Assembly (NCBI GenBank): GCA_907163375.1
Contig: CAJQUW010011506.1
Location: 248,001 to 312,000 of the forward strand
Direction: 5' to 3'
Source: Prostheceraeus crozeri
Taxonomy: Eukaryota > Platyhelminthes > Polycladida > Euryleptidae
DNA: 64,000 nucleotides
Positions 1-15,500 of the stretch are shown here, in pieces. The notes beneath the pieces were generated by a model. That model did not search any database. It saw only the letters and a program-made list of their open reading frames with translations, and was not told where the DNA came from. The translations under genes and the position numbers were made by a program. Each line of letters opens with the position of its first letter. Position 1 is the stretch's first letter.

Positions 1-37
1 CGCATAGGTTTAATACACATAGATAGTATCAAATCAA

Positions 38-43
38 TTTATT
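38..43 (-). promoter_or_regulatory. Possible WDR45B polyadenylation signal
   Basis: AATAAA on the minus strand lies about 370 bp downstream of the WDR45B stop codon. The intervening sequence has no other clear coding content and can be the 3' UTR. Confidence 0.4.
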
Positions 44-410
44 TTTCGTTTTTATGATGCAACATTACAAGAAATTTCCGAATACTTCAACAAATGTTTG
101 ATATACACTGTTCTGTTGTGGATGAATATCAACATTACAAATCCAGATGATCAATAATAGGAAACAATGTCATACAAATCGATGCAAACATGATCTCAAT
201 TAAAAAATAACGGGAAAAGCTACCAAAATTGGCACCGCCTTGACGAATATTGCAATGAAGGTGCTTACTCTATGGAAGTTTCAATGTGATGAAAATCAAA
301 CAGATTTAGGAATACTGGTAGTCATCTCTTCAATCAAGATAATACGACAGGCGCCAGCCAAATGCAGCCATTTTGTTTTGATAAACAGTTCACTTGGACA
401 TTCAACACAT

Positions 411-541
411 TTACAAGGAGCCGTTCAAAGTAGAATGACCCTCTGAATCCGTCATTTCGAGGAAATGTGCACAGAACTCGCGATTATAATGACCTTGAGG
501 CCGAAAACTGAATTTATAGCACGTTCCACTTGAGCTGACAG
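411..541 (-). CDS. WDR45B: WDR45B exon 7 (terminal)
   Basis: The acceptor tttttcag is followed by 131 bp ending in TAA at 413-411. It encodes VSSSGTCYKFSFRPQGHYNR, then EFCAHFLEMTD and a short Ser/Gly tail. This matches the C-terminal blade of WIPI3 (YYKFLFNPKG...FLEMTD). The reading frame differs from the longest ATG-initiated ORF in this stretch. Confidence 0.93.
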
Positions 542-3500
542 CTGAAAAAAGAAAAGCAATCGGTTATTACGCAACAGGAAAAAGACAAGAAATTTTAAGG
601 TATGGGACGGATCAGTGAGTTTAAAAAGAAGCACTGATTGCTCGAAGGTTTTATACTCCGATGACACTAATGACATTTAAAAACCATCGCATAATGACTC
701 GTATAATGAATATCAACGAGTTTAAGAAATTATGCTCTATACAAGGTGATAGCATAAAAATTCAACAAGTTGCACAAGTAATAGCTAGAAATCATGCAAC
801 ATAACTGAGACAGAATTACAAAATTAAGAAAAACTTTTCGAACAATGATTGCACTCCAAAAGTTCTTAAGTCATGTGTAGTCTGCCGTTTTGCTTGTGAG
901 GTTGATCCTAGCACTACCTACATGTACATTGGTAGAACCTTACGACACATGAATGCTAGAAGAATTAAGGAGCACAGTCTACAAATGCCGGCTATCTGCC
1001 AACATAAGTTAAATTGCCAGTGTAGTTGTAAGTCTGAAAATTTCAAAATCCTAGCTCAAGCCTCTAATAGCTTTGATTTAAATATTATGGAGGCTTTGTA
1101 CATAAAAATTTAAGCCTAATCTTAATAGACAACTGAATCATGATGGTGCATTTCTTTAGCAGTAAACTGAATTAATGTCCTCTAGTTTCTTTAAAATTGA
1201 TGTACATGTCTCAATCATGTTGCATGATTTCTAACTATAACTCGTGTAACTTCCAATTAAGAAATTATGCTACAGAAATCCTTGAATATCTGGGCATTAT
1301 ATTATCATGTGTCAGATAAAAGTTCCATGTAGTGAATTAGAGAAAATATAGACCTTAGACCTTTCTCTCCTGACAGTTAAATGACATGGAAATGCAAATT
1401 GTGTTGCCATTAAATCATGGAATCACATGATGTGTGGGCTACGTACTAGCCCTTTCATCAGATCCTTTGACCTAATGAGTATAAGAAAAAAGTCAGATGA
1501 CCTTGTGTTGTTCAGAAGTCTTTTAGTATATATTTGATGATTGAACAAGGTGATTTTCAGGCAGAAATAGGCCAACAGGGCATGGCGGACGATGCTTTCT
1601 TTATATCAACCTTTCAGCATATATTGAAGCACTACTTAATCAGAGTTGATTATTGATGACTCTTTCCAGTTGCAACTAATAATTTCAATGAATTCCACCA
1701 GCAATTGAATTCAACTCCAACTGTATGAAGGAAATTAAAAATATCTACATACTATTTCGTGTATCATCTATACACAGTGTAACTCTCTCCTCAGTCCAAT
1801 GGCGCTTGTCAGGAAGGCCTTCGTCGATTCGTTGAAAATGAGTGGCTGTGTGCATTTTGAGCACTACGTATACAAAGAGCTTTAAATATATTTGAAAGAA
1901 TCAAATTTCGCGGCGCCCAGAAATTCGTTATTGCCTGAATTTACGGAAAATTTGAGATAGATCATTGAAACTATTATAATAAAAAGATTTGATTTTATCA
2001 CACTTTTTCATGATAATTGAAATTACACAGATGCGAGGTTTTGAAGTTTGTTATTCTATAGTGGCTATTCTTGAGGATTGTCATTACTTCTATATGCAAG
2101 TGAGCGGAGTTAGTCATAATTAGGAGCTGTGAATGAATTGTGAATAATTCTGTTGTACGACATCCATCATAAGCGTACTTTGAAAGATCGGAGGGTGACA
2201 TTTACGATAAATAGCTTTTATGGTCTCGGAAATTCGTCCGTCACAAGCCTATTGTCAAGCAATGCTGATCTGAATCAATCTGGTTCTGATTGAAGGTAAC
2301 CGAGAGGCCAGGTGATGCATGAGATTTGCAAACCGAATGAGGGTGGGGCCCACAAACGGATGTTCCGAAAGCAATTCTCGATGCAACTAAAACCGAATAT
2401 CAGAGGATGAAATTAGATAGGCGCAATACACTTTCGGATGAGCAAAAGCTTATTACATTTTCTGACAGCCACATGAATTTTGTTTGCCCCTTTTCACGCC
2501 AGCAATCACATTTCAGCCCCTTATTATTCATCGGCAATTGCTTTCACTGGTCACGAATGAAAATTGATAATTGGCCAGGTTGTTCATAATCATAACATAT
2601 CAATAACTGCGCTGATACTAACTTCTCAGGACTCACTATTCTTCAATTTTTAATTTTTGCTGTCTCTATTTGCCTCCACACAACTCACCGACTAAAGTGT
2701 TCGCCTGAGCACCAAAGGCGACCGCACATGGAGCTGCTGCATGTGGAATCTCAAATCTGACACAGCTTGTATGAGAGGAAAAGTACTTTGGTAGGAATGC
2801 AGCGGCGCCAGTAGCTTCTTTACCAGTGGAACCCGCACTACCTGACAGACGGTTTTTTGTCTGGTTGAGGTCGAAGACATGCACAGTGCCATGATCACTT
2901 GACGCACATAACATGGTGTTGTCCCGATTGAAAGCGATACTGAAATTGTTAGAGATGTTGAATTAATATGGAAGCAAAAGCATGCAAAGTACATGGACAT
3001 TAAAAGATATTCCATTCCCCGTCAGAAGAATGGGACAAAATCATCAATTCATGTCTTCAGAAGCGTAACCCTTGTTATTGCATCACATATAATTTAGGAT
3101 TCAGCCGCAATGCAGCAATTAAATACTCGAAATCCTCAATTCTGAATATTTTAACAGCCATTTTCTAGCTATTTAAGCATGTTCAATGAAAGACGTAAAT
3201 TAATTCGATTTTAACAGATTTAGATTGGCTCACATAAGTAACGGACAACACAATCTTGATCAGAAGATACGTTAAAAGATGCACCCAAAGGGGCGGAGTG
3301 GGACTAAGAGTAGCAATAATCTTTCTCAATCCACGCGGCACTAAATTAACAGCAGCCTTGCAACACCCTTTGAGGCCCTGATATGTTACAAAGGATGTAG
3401 GCATACAATGACACTCCAGTCGACAAGGGATAGAGCTGCTCTTATGGAAAGTTCCATAAAACTCCACAACCCCGATTCGTTTGCTGCAGTGTCATGATGA

Positions 3501-6500
3501 CTTCCAACGAAAACAACACTATCAGTAATCTTACACATAATTAGGGACGTCTCAGGGACACGTTGTCAGCAACAGGGGTGTCTCCCCAAGTCATACGCAC
3601 CAGCTCGTAATCCCAGGAACCCAGCAAGAACCAACCCTGACACCAAGTAGCCAGACCAAACAATCGCTACTCCAGGCATAGCCATCAAGCACGTGCTCTC
3701 GGACTTACGTGCTCCCAGAAGGAATCCCGTGGTGCGGTCTTTGCCGGCTGTCAATGGAACTGTTCTCCTCGGTCATATATTCCCTGGTGTCAAGGAGATG
3801 CAATCTAACAGATTTAGCTGCAATGTTCAACGCTTTTTGGGTGTGGTTGAACTCGTTTATTGGTCGCTTGATAGTCAGCTTGGATTCGGTTAAGCCATAC
3901 ATTAAATGTACGCACATAAAAGACGCAAATACGGATATGGCATGCAAATCCCCAGACAGACATAAGTTCGTCCAAAAAACAGAAGCCTGAATATATGGAC
4001 AGAGCATTTTTCTGTTATTATGTGCGTGGATCGGATCAGCTACCGATGAATTAAATTCTTACCTTGAACATTACTAAATGCAAATATCTGCGTATTAGGT
4101 TTGCTCGATCGGACACACGTTGTCTTAGATCACAGCACGGGATTCACAAACGTAGAATCAATGAAAATGCTGTGAGTTGCACTAAACCATCGCCTGAAGG
4201 GGAATCCTCATATCTCTAGCATTATGAGAACTACCTCTCAACACTTGGATATCATAAGGGGCATGAAATATGGAGCTTCGACTGCAAATCTTATTCAGAT
4301 ACGTCACAATATCAAAGCGACTTCTTCTTCTCAACGTGTACGGCCTTGTTTACCCGCTTGTAGGAATCGTCCCCACGTAGATGACTTCTCCATTGTCTTC
4401 GGTCGGTGTGCGCATTGTCCGGTATGCTGCGTTTCTTCAGATCTCTTGCGACAGTCTCCAGCCAGGTCTTCTTTGGTCTTCCTCTTTGCCTTGTTCCTTG
4501 TACCACCCTTTTCATTGACGTCTTCAGTTCATTTTCTTCATCGTGTCGCATTACGTGGCCGCACCACCTGAGCCTATCACGTTCAAGGCAATATTCTGCA
4601 CTTTCAATCTTCATCATTGTTCGTATTTCGTCATTTCGGTTCCTCTCTTCGATCTTAACTCCACACATCAATCTCAACATCCTCATTTCGGCAGTACACA
4701 TACGTCTAACATCTTCGGTGCCCACCTTTCGCTGCCATAAGTCATTGCAGGTCTCACACATGCTTTGTAAAGTGCTCCTTTCGCTCTGTTGGATATGCCC
4801 TTGGTGCACAGAATTGCTGACAGCCTCTGAAATTATGCCATCTGGCCCCAATACGTGCTGTTATAGCGACCGTCGATCCTCCTGTTGATATCATATCGCC
4901 CAGGTAGAAAAATTGGGACACTAGTTGGATACTGTCACCAGCCAGCAACACTTCTTCAAAGTGTTTCTATTACAGTAGAATTCGCATATATCGGCTTCGG
5001 CTATATCGGCGGTTCGTCTATATCGGCGGTTTCGTTTTGTCCCGGCAGAATTTCCTATCTTTTCCATACAGTCGAGTTCGTTTATATCGGCGATTCGCCT
5101 ATATCGGCGCATTTTCGCTGTCCCTAACAGAAAAAAATTCGTTTATAACGGCGGATTTCCTGGAAATCCTCAAGCGATGTGTTTTGCCTAGAGGAGTCAC
5201 TAGAATGACAGTATATGTGGACGCGGATGGCTGCAGATTCTGTTAGGACTATACGATTCTAACTATTCTAGTGGCATGTGAAAATTTAGATCTTCTACAA
5301 TTCATCTCGATCATGTTTGGGGGTTTGATCAAAATTGTAGAATCTAGCAGCCGAGGAAAGATAAGTAGGCTTGCCACTGTATCTCAGTGATAATTCTCAC
5401 ATAATTAGTCTTTCATTCGACGTGATGATTGCATTGTTAACGCCTTCACCTACGATGCTATTGTCAGACCTGACTTAGTGACTGTTGCGTCATCAAAGGA
5501 GCGCAAGCTACCGTCGAAAACATTGTTGAGTTCGATGCATGTCCTCTCTCTAGACAGAAAGCGGCTCGCCACCCCATCCATCTCTATGGTTTCGCCTGCA
5601 CGTGACTCTTAGCAGCGTCTTGATTGACTTAGATTGGCTGGCTTCGCCTGCACGTGACTCTTAGCAGCGTCTTGATTTATGCACACCCTTCTTTGTTTTG
5701 TGCTTCATATAGCAGGTAAGCATGTAGGCATGAAGAAGCTTCAATCTTCTTGATTCAAAAAGCATACTCAGTTTTTGACAAACATAGTGATATCCGATTT
5801 GCGACACTTACGTTGCAAGCATCAGTTCAGAAAGGCACAATTTTTAGATATCTATTGATTACATAGACACAATTACATGTACATGTACTGTACATGTTGG
5901 ACAATAAGTCAATATGTACATGTATTTAAGTATAGCAACGCAATAATTCATGAGTCAATACACGCATATACATACATTGTATGATGCATGGCATGATCTC
6001 AGAGCTCGTGTAAATTTCACAAAACTTCAAAATTCAGGGAGTTCGCATATATCGGCGGTTTTCGTCTGTCCCTTGAGGCGCCGATATATGCGAATTCTAC
6101 TGTATAATATGCTACTCCTGCTTTGGGCTGCTTTCCGTCGACACTTTATCAGAAAACTTGAGAATAAAGTTTCAAAGACGCTCCCACAAATTAATTAGCG
6201 GTGACTCTTGTGTGTGTGTCATAAATTTCCAGATATATCGCATGAGCGCATTATGGATACATGTAGTTTACAGGAACAATACAAAATGCTGCTCATATCC
6301 ATTGCATCATGTTGTGCCTTCTCGTCTCCCGCATTCTAGACAACTCAGAATGCCCTGAGACTGCCCGTAGATCTGCTACCTGTTTACCTTGATTCGTATC
6401 TCTGCACAATTCTCAGTGACATAATTTCTTAGCCTTCAATTATTCTCAAAGTCATGCAGCCTGCTTTGACTTCCTCATGCATACCTACTTCAATTGTCAG

Positions 6501-9500
6501 TGCAATGTGTTTGTGATTTTCACTCATAATATAACACGCTACCACTGCTACCCAACGACGGTATTAATTCATCCAGATCAAATTTTGTTTCTAAAATGTC
6601 TAAAAAAACGGTATGAAAAGTCAAATTCGTAGTTCACATTAGTTCAATGGTAGTTGCCAGAAAATCTCATTCGATCTATTCACTCGCTCACCAGTGAACG
6701 GCTCAAAACTTTGTTCCCTCACTCAAAAGTTCGAACGCACTGATACTGATATTCCTTGGTAAGTAGTACAAAATGCTGTCATGATTGTGTTTCGAAGGTT
6801 CGTTCGTGCCATAATACTCACTTAGTTGGCACCACAAATATACACGAATTTGTTCTTTTCAAGCTTGTGGCGCTACTCTGAATGAGGGTGGAGAACAATA
6901 CTTTAGAGGTCTCACGCAAATACATACATTTCACTATTACATTGGAATAGATTTCCATCTATGACAAAAACCTATCAAACTCGTGTAGTAAGAGAAACAT
7001 CAGTTAGTGATAACGAAGCGTGAGTTAAGGTCATTGGCCATTACTAAAATCCCGTTCTATGTTTCACTTCTCAGCATTTCGAATTTCCGCTCTCTTGCTT
7101 GAAAGTTTGACTACATCGCTGCTATGATTGAATCCAACGCCGATCATTCAATGTATCACCAATCGCACCGTGACGCTCTAAGGCAGCCACGTCTCCTCTC
7201 AAGTGCAGTCATTTTACTAGGGCCCTACAATCGTCCTTTACCGTAAAAGTTATGGCATTTTGCATCACCGTAACTTTATGTGTACTTGTTCGTACTATTA
7301 TAGCAGCATGTAGTGAGATTACGCAATTTGCGTCGAGGTGGTCATACCAGTGGCGAATCCTGCGTTCACACAATAGGCATGCGCCGTGTAAATATGCATG
7401 CACATAAACCATAAACCCTATGATACTCGTACTTTCATTTAAATGCCCCATACTTGATTATTTTCATCATGTTAGTCACCAATATATATTATTAGTACGA
7501 TGATACTAGACTCGGGTTGATGGACAAAATTAATATCCTTGCAATTAATTCACATAATAGCCTATACACTGTACCTAACATAAGCTCATAAACGGTATAT
7601 GTAAATGAATAAAAACCATATTCACAACTTAAATGATTATATTCTAAAACAGCAGACGATTACAAACTTCTCAATTACATTATCGAAAAAGGCAGGTTTC
7701 TTTTGAAGCAAAACTACCAAAGCTTCTCAATATAGCCATTAAACTCAAAGAGAAAGTCTGTTTTGTTTCTTTGTTTCAGTCAGTAGTATGTATGGATTCG
7801 TTTTAAAGCCGAGAAAGATCGCTCCGCACTTGCACTTGAAGACGGGATGGAGACGACCAATTTCGCTTTTTTGAACAGTCAGGCATACCAAGGTACAATT
7901 TCTGTCATCTGCTCATTGCTTTTCAGAATGTCAAGCACTGACTTTCGATCGAAGTCAGACAATTGTTTATTGTGCTATGAAAAGAAACTAGAATTAAAAG
8001 AATTCCAAATTTGAGAAATCGTTTGAAACCTGTTTGTCAGCTGTGTCAGATATAATATTATTTCTCCTTTCTGAAAAAGTAAAGGTAAAGTGTTCCGTGG
8101 TTTCAGTTCTACTATTCGAAAAGACGCATGTAGGACAAATTGATTGCAAAATTTCAAATAATGTATCTGTCAGTGAAAAAATACGAGAAAATACGGTTAT
8201 CAAAAATCGAGTCTCAATGCCATCATCTTCCCAGTTTTGGAGAATTTTCAATACATGCTGAAAAAAATGCCTCATTTTTCATAATAATTTTTTTTTTTTT
8301 TATTCTTTTTTAGCGACCGAAAGTCCGAGTCCCCTAAAAATGTCGTCAAGTTGGGTTTGCTGGGTTGTTGCATTGTGTACTGATAATGACTATCAGAATC
8401 TCTCTAATTATCTTTATTGGCCGAAGTTTTTTTTTTCATCATGGGGCATCGCGAAAGGAGCTCGCGCTTGGCGAGCAGAGCGACATACATCATAAGGGTC
8501 AATATGAGATTGTCAAACCCAGTTTTAGACCATGTGTGTGGTCGCCTTCGCCTGAACAAACAGGCATGCCAAAAAAAAATATTGTTCATCACAACAACCA
8601 GTCAACAAAAATGTAAATATATCATATAGGGAAAGAAAAAAAAAAAAATGTTCTTTATTTTTTTTTTTTTTTGTGAATGTGAATGCTTGTGGTAGTTCGC
8701 GGCTTCGGGCCATTCATTCGAAATGATGTTTTCTCGGTCGGCTATATCTCTCCACTAAACCTAGTCTGAAATCAAGGACGCGATTTGATCTTTAGCCATT
8801 TTAGTTTTGGGGAGTCGGCGTACACACAAGTGTTTACACACAAACACAAACTTACGACAAGAATGGCAGTAAATGCAGAGGAAAATTATTCTCTCACAGC
8901 CTGAAGTGAGAACAGCCCCTGCGCGAGAGACAAAGCGTGTGCGCGTTTTTAAGCAGGCCATGCTCGATCAAGTGGGAGTACAATGTCGTCATCATTTGGG
9001 GCCTGGACATGTGTCATTCAGCACACAGTGTGTGAGAGAACTAATGCACACACGTGTGCCGTGAGAATTCATATTGATCCTCAGGCGTTCTCATCTCCTA
9101 TGGTGTTGCTTCTTTATGTCGCATGCCGGGAGATGCCTCCTCGGCACCGATGCAACGTGTTACTAGATGCCTGACGATGCGATTTTAGTGTTTTTACAGA
9201 TTTTTTCTACACAGCGCAAAGCAGTGCAGTGTATAGCGCTTGCAAGCCGCACCTGCTCGTGTAGAAGCTATCTAGACAGACAGAGCTGTTCATACAGAGC
9301 ATTCGCCACTGGGTCATACTGATGTTATATTTGAAAATTTATTTGAAAATCGTGATATTAATTGACCAATCTGACGTATTGGTTGGGAAAAATGCAGGAG
9401 CGATTAATTTTGTTTGATAAGCTTGCTATTGACGGAGGGAGCACTTGAGCATAAATTCATTGTTCAGACTTAATCAATGATTGAGTTTTGCATTTTTTCC

Positions 9501-12500
9501 GATTAGACCCAGACTCCCCTCCTCCCGATTTTCAAATTGGACAGAGCAGAATAATACCCAGTTTCTTGAACATGCAACCTTTTATCATTGTGGTCAACGG
9601 GTCTATCGAATCCCTTCCTTCCACACAGCCAGTCAATGTTATTAACCACTGGGCCACGGGGTCAACTTTCTTTGATCTTATCAATATAACCACCGAGCAG
9701 ATCTGTCGTTTGACTCATCCTAAATGAAGAGAAGCTTAGCGAGACCAGTCTCCCCGACCATTTGCGGCGTTGTGCTGTGATGCTGTCGGCCAGGATGCTC
9801 CTCTTGACAAATGGAAACATCACATCATTATTTTGTAGCAGTTAATCTGATTAGCTCCTCCAAGATAAAAGTTCTACAATTTATCGTCACTGCTTCTTTG
9901 TTGACATTTCAATGCGCCAGTAGACGATCATGGCTTCAAATAAATAAGTTGAATGTTTCTGAGACATATCCTCTACCACACCTATTTTGTAGTATTTTTG
10001 TGAATGGGTTGTGAATTTGAAAGAACGAATTGTTAAACAAGAAAAAGTTAAACAAAGTAAGCATGATAAACATTATATGAAATACTGCCACCGGCTTTCG
10101 CAACAATTAAGAGCGAATCCTTTTAATCAACGATTCGAGATTGATTTTCTGATTTTCTCTAAGTCAGTGCATCCCCATTAGTACTGTATTTTTTTGAAAA
10201 CACAATGTAAATAGAATCATTAAACATCGAGTTACATCCTCAGCATGAAAATTTTAGCAGACCTGAATATTCAATTATTAAATATAATTATTCAATACTT
10301 TTCTCAAATTGTAACTCTCTGTGAATCAATCAAAGTCATGAATAGCTATTAGCGTAGTTGACCAAGCAGCGAGATCGGTTAGCCAATTTTTTTCCAAGGT
10401 GTTCAAGGCAGAACAAAGTATCCGGATTCTTTCGATCAATGTCTTTTGTCTATCACATTTCGTTGTGAGTAAAAATAGACAGGGCCTTCGGCGTCCAACG
10501 CCTTCTAACGGTCGATGCAAAGTCGATGAAAAACCGTTACATCGACCGTTAAAAGGTGACAATTGTGGAATCATACTACAATATTTCACTTTCCATTTAA
10601 GCGATAAAATTTTAAGTTATTCGGTAGCCCAATATTTCAGCCTAATTAGCATTATTGCCGGTTTAGAGCTGTAAATAAACTAGAATTATCCCTATAATAG
10701 TGAAAATCAATGAGGCATACACGAATATAGTATCTGAAGTAAAGAAGTTTTCTATCTCAGTAAAAATTGGGGACAGCTCTACATGAAATAACGCACCCTT
10801 TAGTTGAAGAATCCGGTTGACTGGGGGCATCAAAACTGCGTCAAATTTAGCAAACTCGACTGGTCATATAATGAAGTAGTCATCGAGACAAAGTTGCAAA
10901 TTAGACCAAACTACACCATAATGGCTTTTTCGGCAGAAATTTGCACCTATTTAGAAGCAAATATAATTATTTGCACTACGTAAGTGATAGAATAAATGAC
11001 TTACTGTAAGACTAGCGAAACGTATGCCTAAGAAGGCCACATGCTAACTTTGCATCCCCGACAACACCCTCCTGGTATAGGTGAGTCAAAATCATCACTG
11101 CAGACATTATTGCACCATCTTCAATCAGCCACAAGGACGGTACAGACAACGTGATGCATTGTTCCATTGATGTCAGCGCTATTAACTGCCTTTTAGGAGA
11201 ATTCTCAATCATGCCTCTGATTTTAACAAAGATGTAACAGCAGTACTTCGTTACCGTTTCATATTCCGCCTTGCAAAAGTAACATCTCTGCTGAATCTTT
11301 ATATCTAATAGTGGTATCTAAAGCTAAGCATGTTTTACTCTGACGCCATTTCTGTCCGTAGCACACCCTGTAAATGACAAACTTTACTGATCATGTACAT
11401 TTACTGACAATGAATAACAAAGAACTAAGAAATTATAAAATGACAATTTGTCTAGAAGAAATGTAATAATCTATTGCATCGAGCTAGACGATGTGTCTGA
11501 TAGCCAGAAGCAACCAATCGCGAATACTTGGAATATTTCAGTATTAATTTATATTTTTAGTACTAACCTGTAAATAACGGCTTGGTTTGCGCCCCGCCGA
11601 AGTTCATGGATCATGATACGAGCGTCAACGTCGAATATTCGAATTAATGTTCCCTGCAAAAGAAAGCAGACAATGAAACATAAGACACAAAGAGAGATAT
11701 TTATCTTTGAAATGAAGATTAATGGACAAGTGACCTTGAAATGTTGAGTTATTTATACGTGTAGTTGTAATGCATCAAATAAGGATTTGTCAACACAGAA
11801 CCACTGATTGCACAAGTAAACTGATAATGAAGACTGTGTCATTTATCATATGAGATTATATAATAACAACACAGTAATAATGCAGACATAAAGTGCTAAA
11901 AGATAAATGCCGTGATAGTTAAATTTAGTGCACAAAAAGAGCACAATAGTAGTGCTGGATATTTTTGCCCAGCAGGTTAGGTATTTGACTAATCTAAGAA
12001 AAAATGTTTAAGTGACCACGTCGCTATTTGTCAAGTTGTACCAGGATTCATTAAAACTCGCTCATAACCTATTTAAATGGATCACACAAATTTGTAGTTT
12101 AAGGAAAATGGGCAGAGGGGAGACATTTTGTCGGTCCCATCTGCCCACTTGTCCGTCAAATCAGATATTTCATGCCGCAACTGCACGGACAAGACTAAAT
12201 AATTGCTAGCAGCAAAATTCGCATCACCATAGAAAAGATAGGCCCTAAAATTGGGCTCGAGTCGAAAAATATAGGATAATGACTATGGGGTCTTTGAGTT
12301 TTCCTTCAAACCCAAAATCAGGATATTAATAACAAGTTTCAGAAAATGTCTTCTTTATTTTTTCATATTTTTCCATTCTTAGACGTTTGAAATCTTTGTT
12401 AATAACTTGACAACATAAAGTTGCGAATACAAAGTTTTCCTTCAAACCCAAAATCAGGATATTAATAACATGTTTCAGAAAATGTCTTCTTTATTTTTTC

Positions 12501-15500
12501 ATATTTTTCCATTCTTAGACGTTTGAAATCTTTGTTAATAACTTGACAACATAAAGTTGCGAATACAAAGTATTTCTAAAGCTACTCATACACATGTAGG
12601 CATAGTTTTGCTATTGAAACAGACTTCCCGGCTCATACTTCGACAAAGGGAGGGATGGTAGGTAATAGCGATCGACCGGGTACCCAGGTCTGGACACGGT
12701 GTCATCCCTTTTTCCAGGCACGGGTCCAATCCGGCAGAATTTCAAATCGACTATCCGGGCGGGCACAGTAAAATTTCTAAGCACCAAGCTCTAAGTACTA
12801 AGTTCTCAATTCTAAGCTCGATCCCGAAGAGGTAGTGACAATGTCTCGTAAAGAAGGTAAAAGCAGAAATTATGCATTTTAATGATATTCAATTCAGTCC
12901 AATTTCTTTATATTCAACAGCTAGCTTTCATGCTTTCCACAGAGCACCTCGTTTCAATATGCACGTACTTTTCAGTTAAACATAATATGTGTATGGAACA
13001 TTGAACCAAAATAATCAACGTTTGTAAGTCGAAGTCATGGTAGGAGAACTGTTGAATTGTAAGCTAGGCCCGCTTGAAATGTCTTAACGATAGACAAACT
13101 ATAATTTTCATCAAAGTTCACTAACTCAAAAAGTAACTGCAAAGAGTACGAAAAAATTGTTGTAACATGTCAAACCACAAAACTTGAAATTTTTGCTTAA
13201 CAAGTTCATACAGAAAAATGTGGTAGTATAGTTTCACCGATTGAATAATAAATCATGCAGTAGCTTAGACAGTTTATATCATGATAGCAATTCAATCTTC
13301 TTTTTTTATAATACCGGCACATCAGATAAAGTTACATTTAAGTTGAAGATTGCAATAAAATGCTTTGCCGGCGCTTTACTGTGAATCATTCCCCCTTACA
13401 TTAGATGTTAGAATGAGTAGATAATTTAAACATTTCTTTTCGGAACCTTTGCCTTTAGAAAACAAACATGACACACTCAATCATGAAAGAAATTAATAAC
13501 ACTTACTTAAGCGAGAATGATCAGTATGACTGCTGTGCAAAAATGTCGCACAGAAAAAAAATTCAAAAGCAATTCCAATAGTAGATAATTCATCCTTTAC
13601 AGAAAAAATGTAGTGTAAAAAGGGCTCAGTAACATGTCTGCTTATAATCAGACCATTAATGTTTACATTCAACGATGCATGGAACATCATCAACTGCAGA
13701 TAGGGAATCAGTAAAATGCTTGCATCTAATAGCAACCTCTGCTATCATTGACATTATCACGGTTATCATCACCAATTAATGCTAAATGACCATTATGCGG
13801 CCAAAATTTTGTATACCGTGCATTGATGAAATAAGAGAAGTACTGCACATTTGATAAACATTATTGTACGACATTCAAGAGACACATTGCCATGTCTACA
13901 CTTATTGTACGCCATAAATAAGTAACAGATGTGTACGACTTCATGAATACATGTTGATTGATCTGTAGTCATGCAAAGCACATGATTCCATCGCGTCTTC
14001 AATCCAGTGGACAAGTACTCATCAATTGTTTCTAATGTCCATCGCTTTAAATACAACTGAAGTGTGAAAAGTGCAGCGTGGCATAATGATGCACAGTGGA
14101 ATGTAGCAATAAGTTTGTTAATGCACGCCTTATGCGTCTCGTTAACATTGACTAATACTTATGTTTACGAGGTTGTGATCTATCACTTACTAGGTATCTA
14201 ACTTCAAATGAGGATATTTTTACCCCGAGTATCATTGCAGACTATCAGCTTCAGTCATCCTGAATGACTCACCTTTTCAGACGCGGTGGCTAGCAACTGA
14301 CCACTCTCGTTCATGCTAAGGCAAGATATTCGTGTTTCATGGGCAGGAAAATCGCGTCTCGTCATCTCGGAGCTGCGAAGATCAACAAGTGAAATCATTC
14401 CACTCTTGCGGGCAGGAAATGCAGCATAAGCACGTTCCATTTGTGCGGAGACTGCGCATAATCCTCGTCGGTTGTTGTAAGCTGACTCAAATACTTTAAG
14501 CAATTCCGGCTTGAGACTGAAATGTAAAAATGTTGATAACCTAAGTAACGTAAATCACAGAAAATCACATTATTGAAGCCATATCAGAAATTTACAGTCA
14601 AAGTTAAGGATGCGGCCCAAGAATGATCGCTTCCACCTAGGGCACCTACATTCCGGATGTCTCCGATGCAATCAAACTCTTTCATGAATTTTAATCGAAT
14701 CGTATCCAATAAATTCTGATTTTTTTAAAAAAAATGCATATTGTGTGTTCTGCACTTTCCAAAAGTCATTCTAAAGATCCTATTTACCATGAGTTATTGA
14801 TACTGAGCTGTTTTACTTTTTAGTTATTAAATAAACGCAAACTACATGTACTTGTCGCATTTTTCTATATTAAAGACATAGATAGGACTCTTATTAATCT
14901 TCGCCGATTTTAGAGAACTCGCTGGTGCTGATTAGAAGGCCCTATGAAATGAATTAGTCTAACTGCGGCTATTAATCAATTACCAAATCACTCATCGAAG
15001 AGCTTTTTTTAATCGAAGCTTCAGGGAAGACGGCGGGCCTATACACCGAATGTGATCCTTAGCAGAAGATTAAATGGACAGAAGCATAAAATGTAAGAAA
15101 GGAAATTGGGGATGATAAAGGAAATATCCAAATAACTAAGCCATTCTGTGACAGCAAGGTAAAAAGATATGTAACTCATAACTGTATAACTAAGCACAGA
15201 AACACTGATAATTAAAACAAGGAGGCAAAAAGTAAATAGACAAAAAAGGGGATGTAGAATGTGAAATGACTAAGAACCAACTGCTGCATAACTCATAGGG
15301 ACAAAGTGGGAATAACGAAAGATGCAATACAATGTTGAAAACCAAGATAACATTATAGGAATGCATAAGACAAAAGACCCGAAAAACTATCAACTCTCCA
15401 TGGAGCTTGATGTAAGCTTATTGACGGCTCTATTGAATGCGTCAACACTGACAGATGTTGGAAATACCTCCAAATACTTTTAAGTGCACTATGAAGAGCT

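Noticed and set aside
3540..4000. GC-richer segment with several overlapping small ORFs on both strands
   Set aside because: None has a recognisable domain or splice pattern; possibly an old repeat, but I could not find a second copy in the window.
4406..4888. 160-aa plus-strand ORF
   Set aside because: Shadow of the LINE reverse transcriptase tail on the opposite strand.
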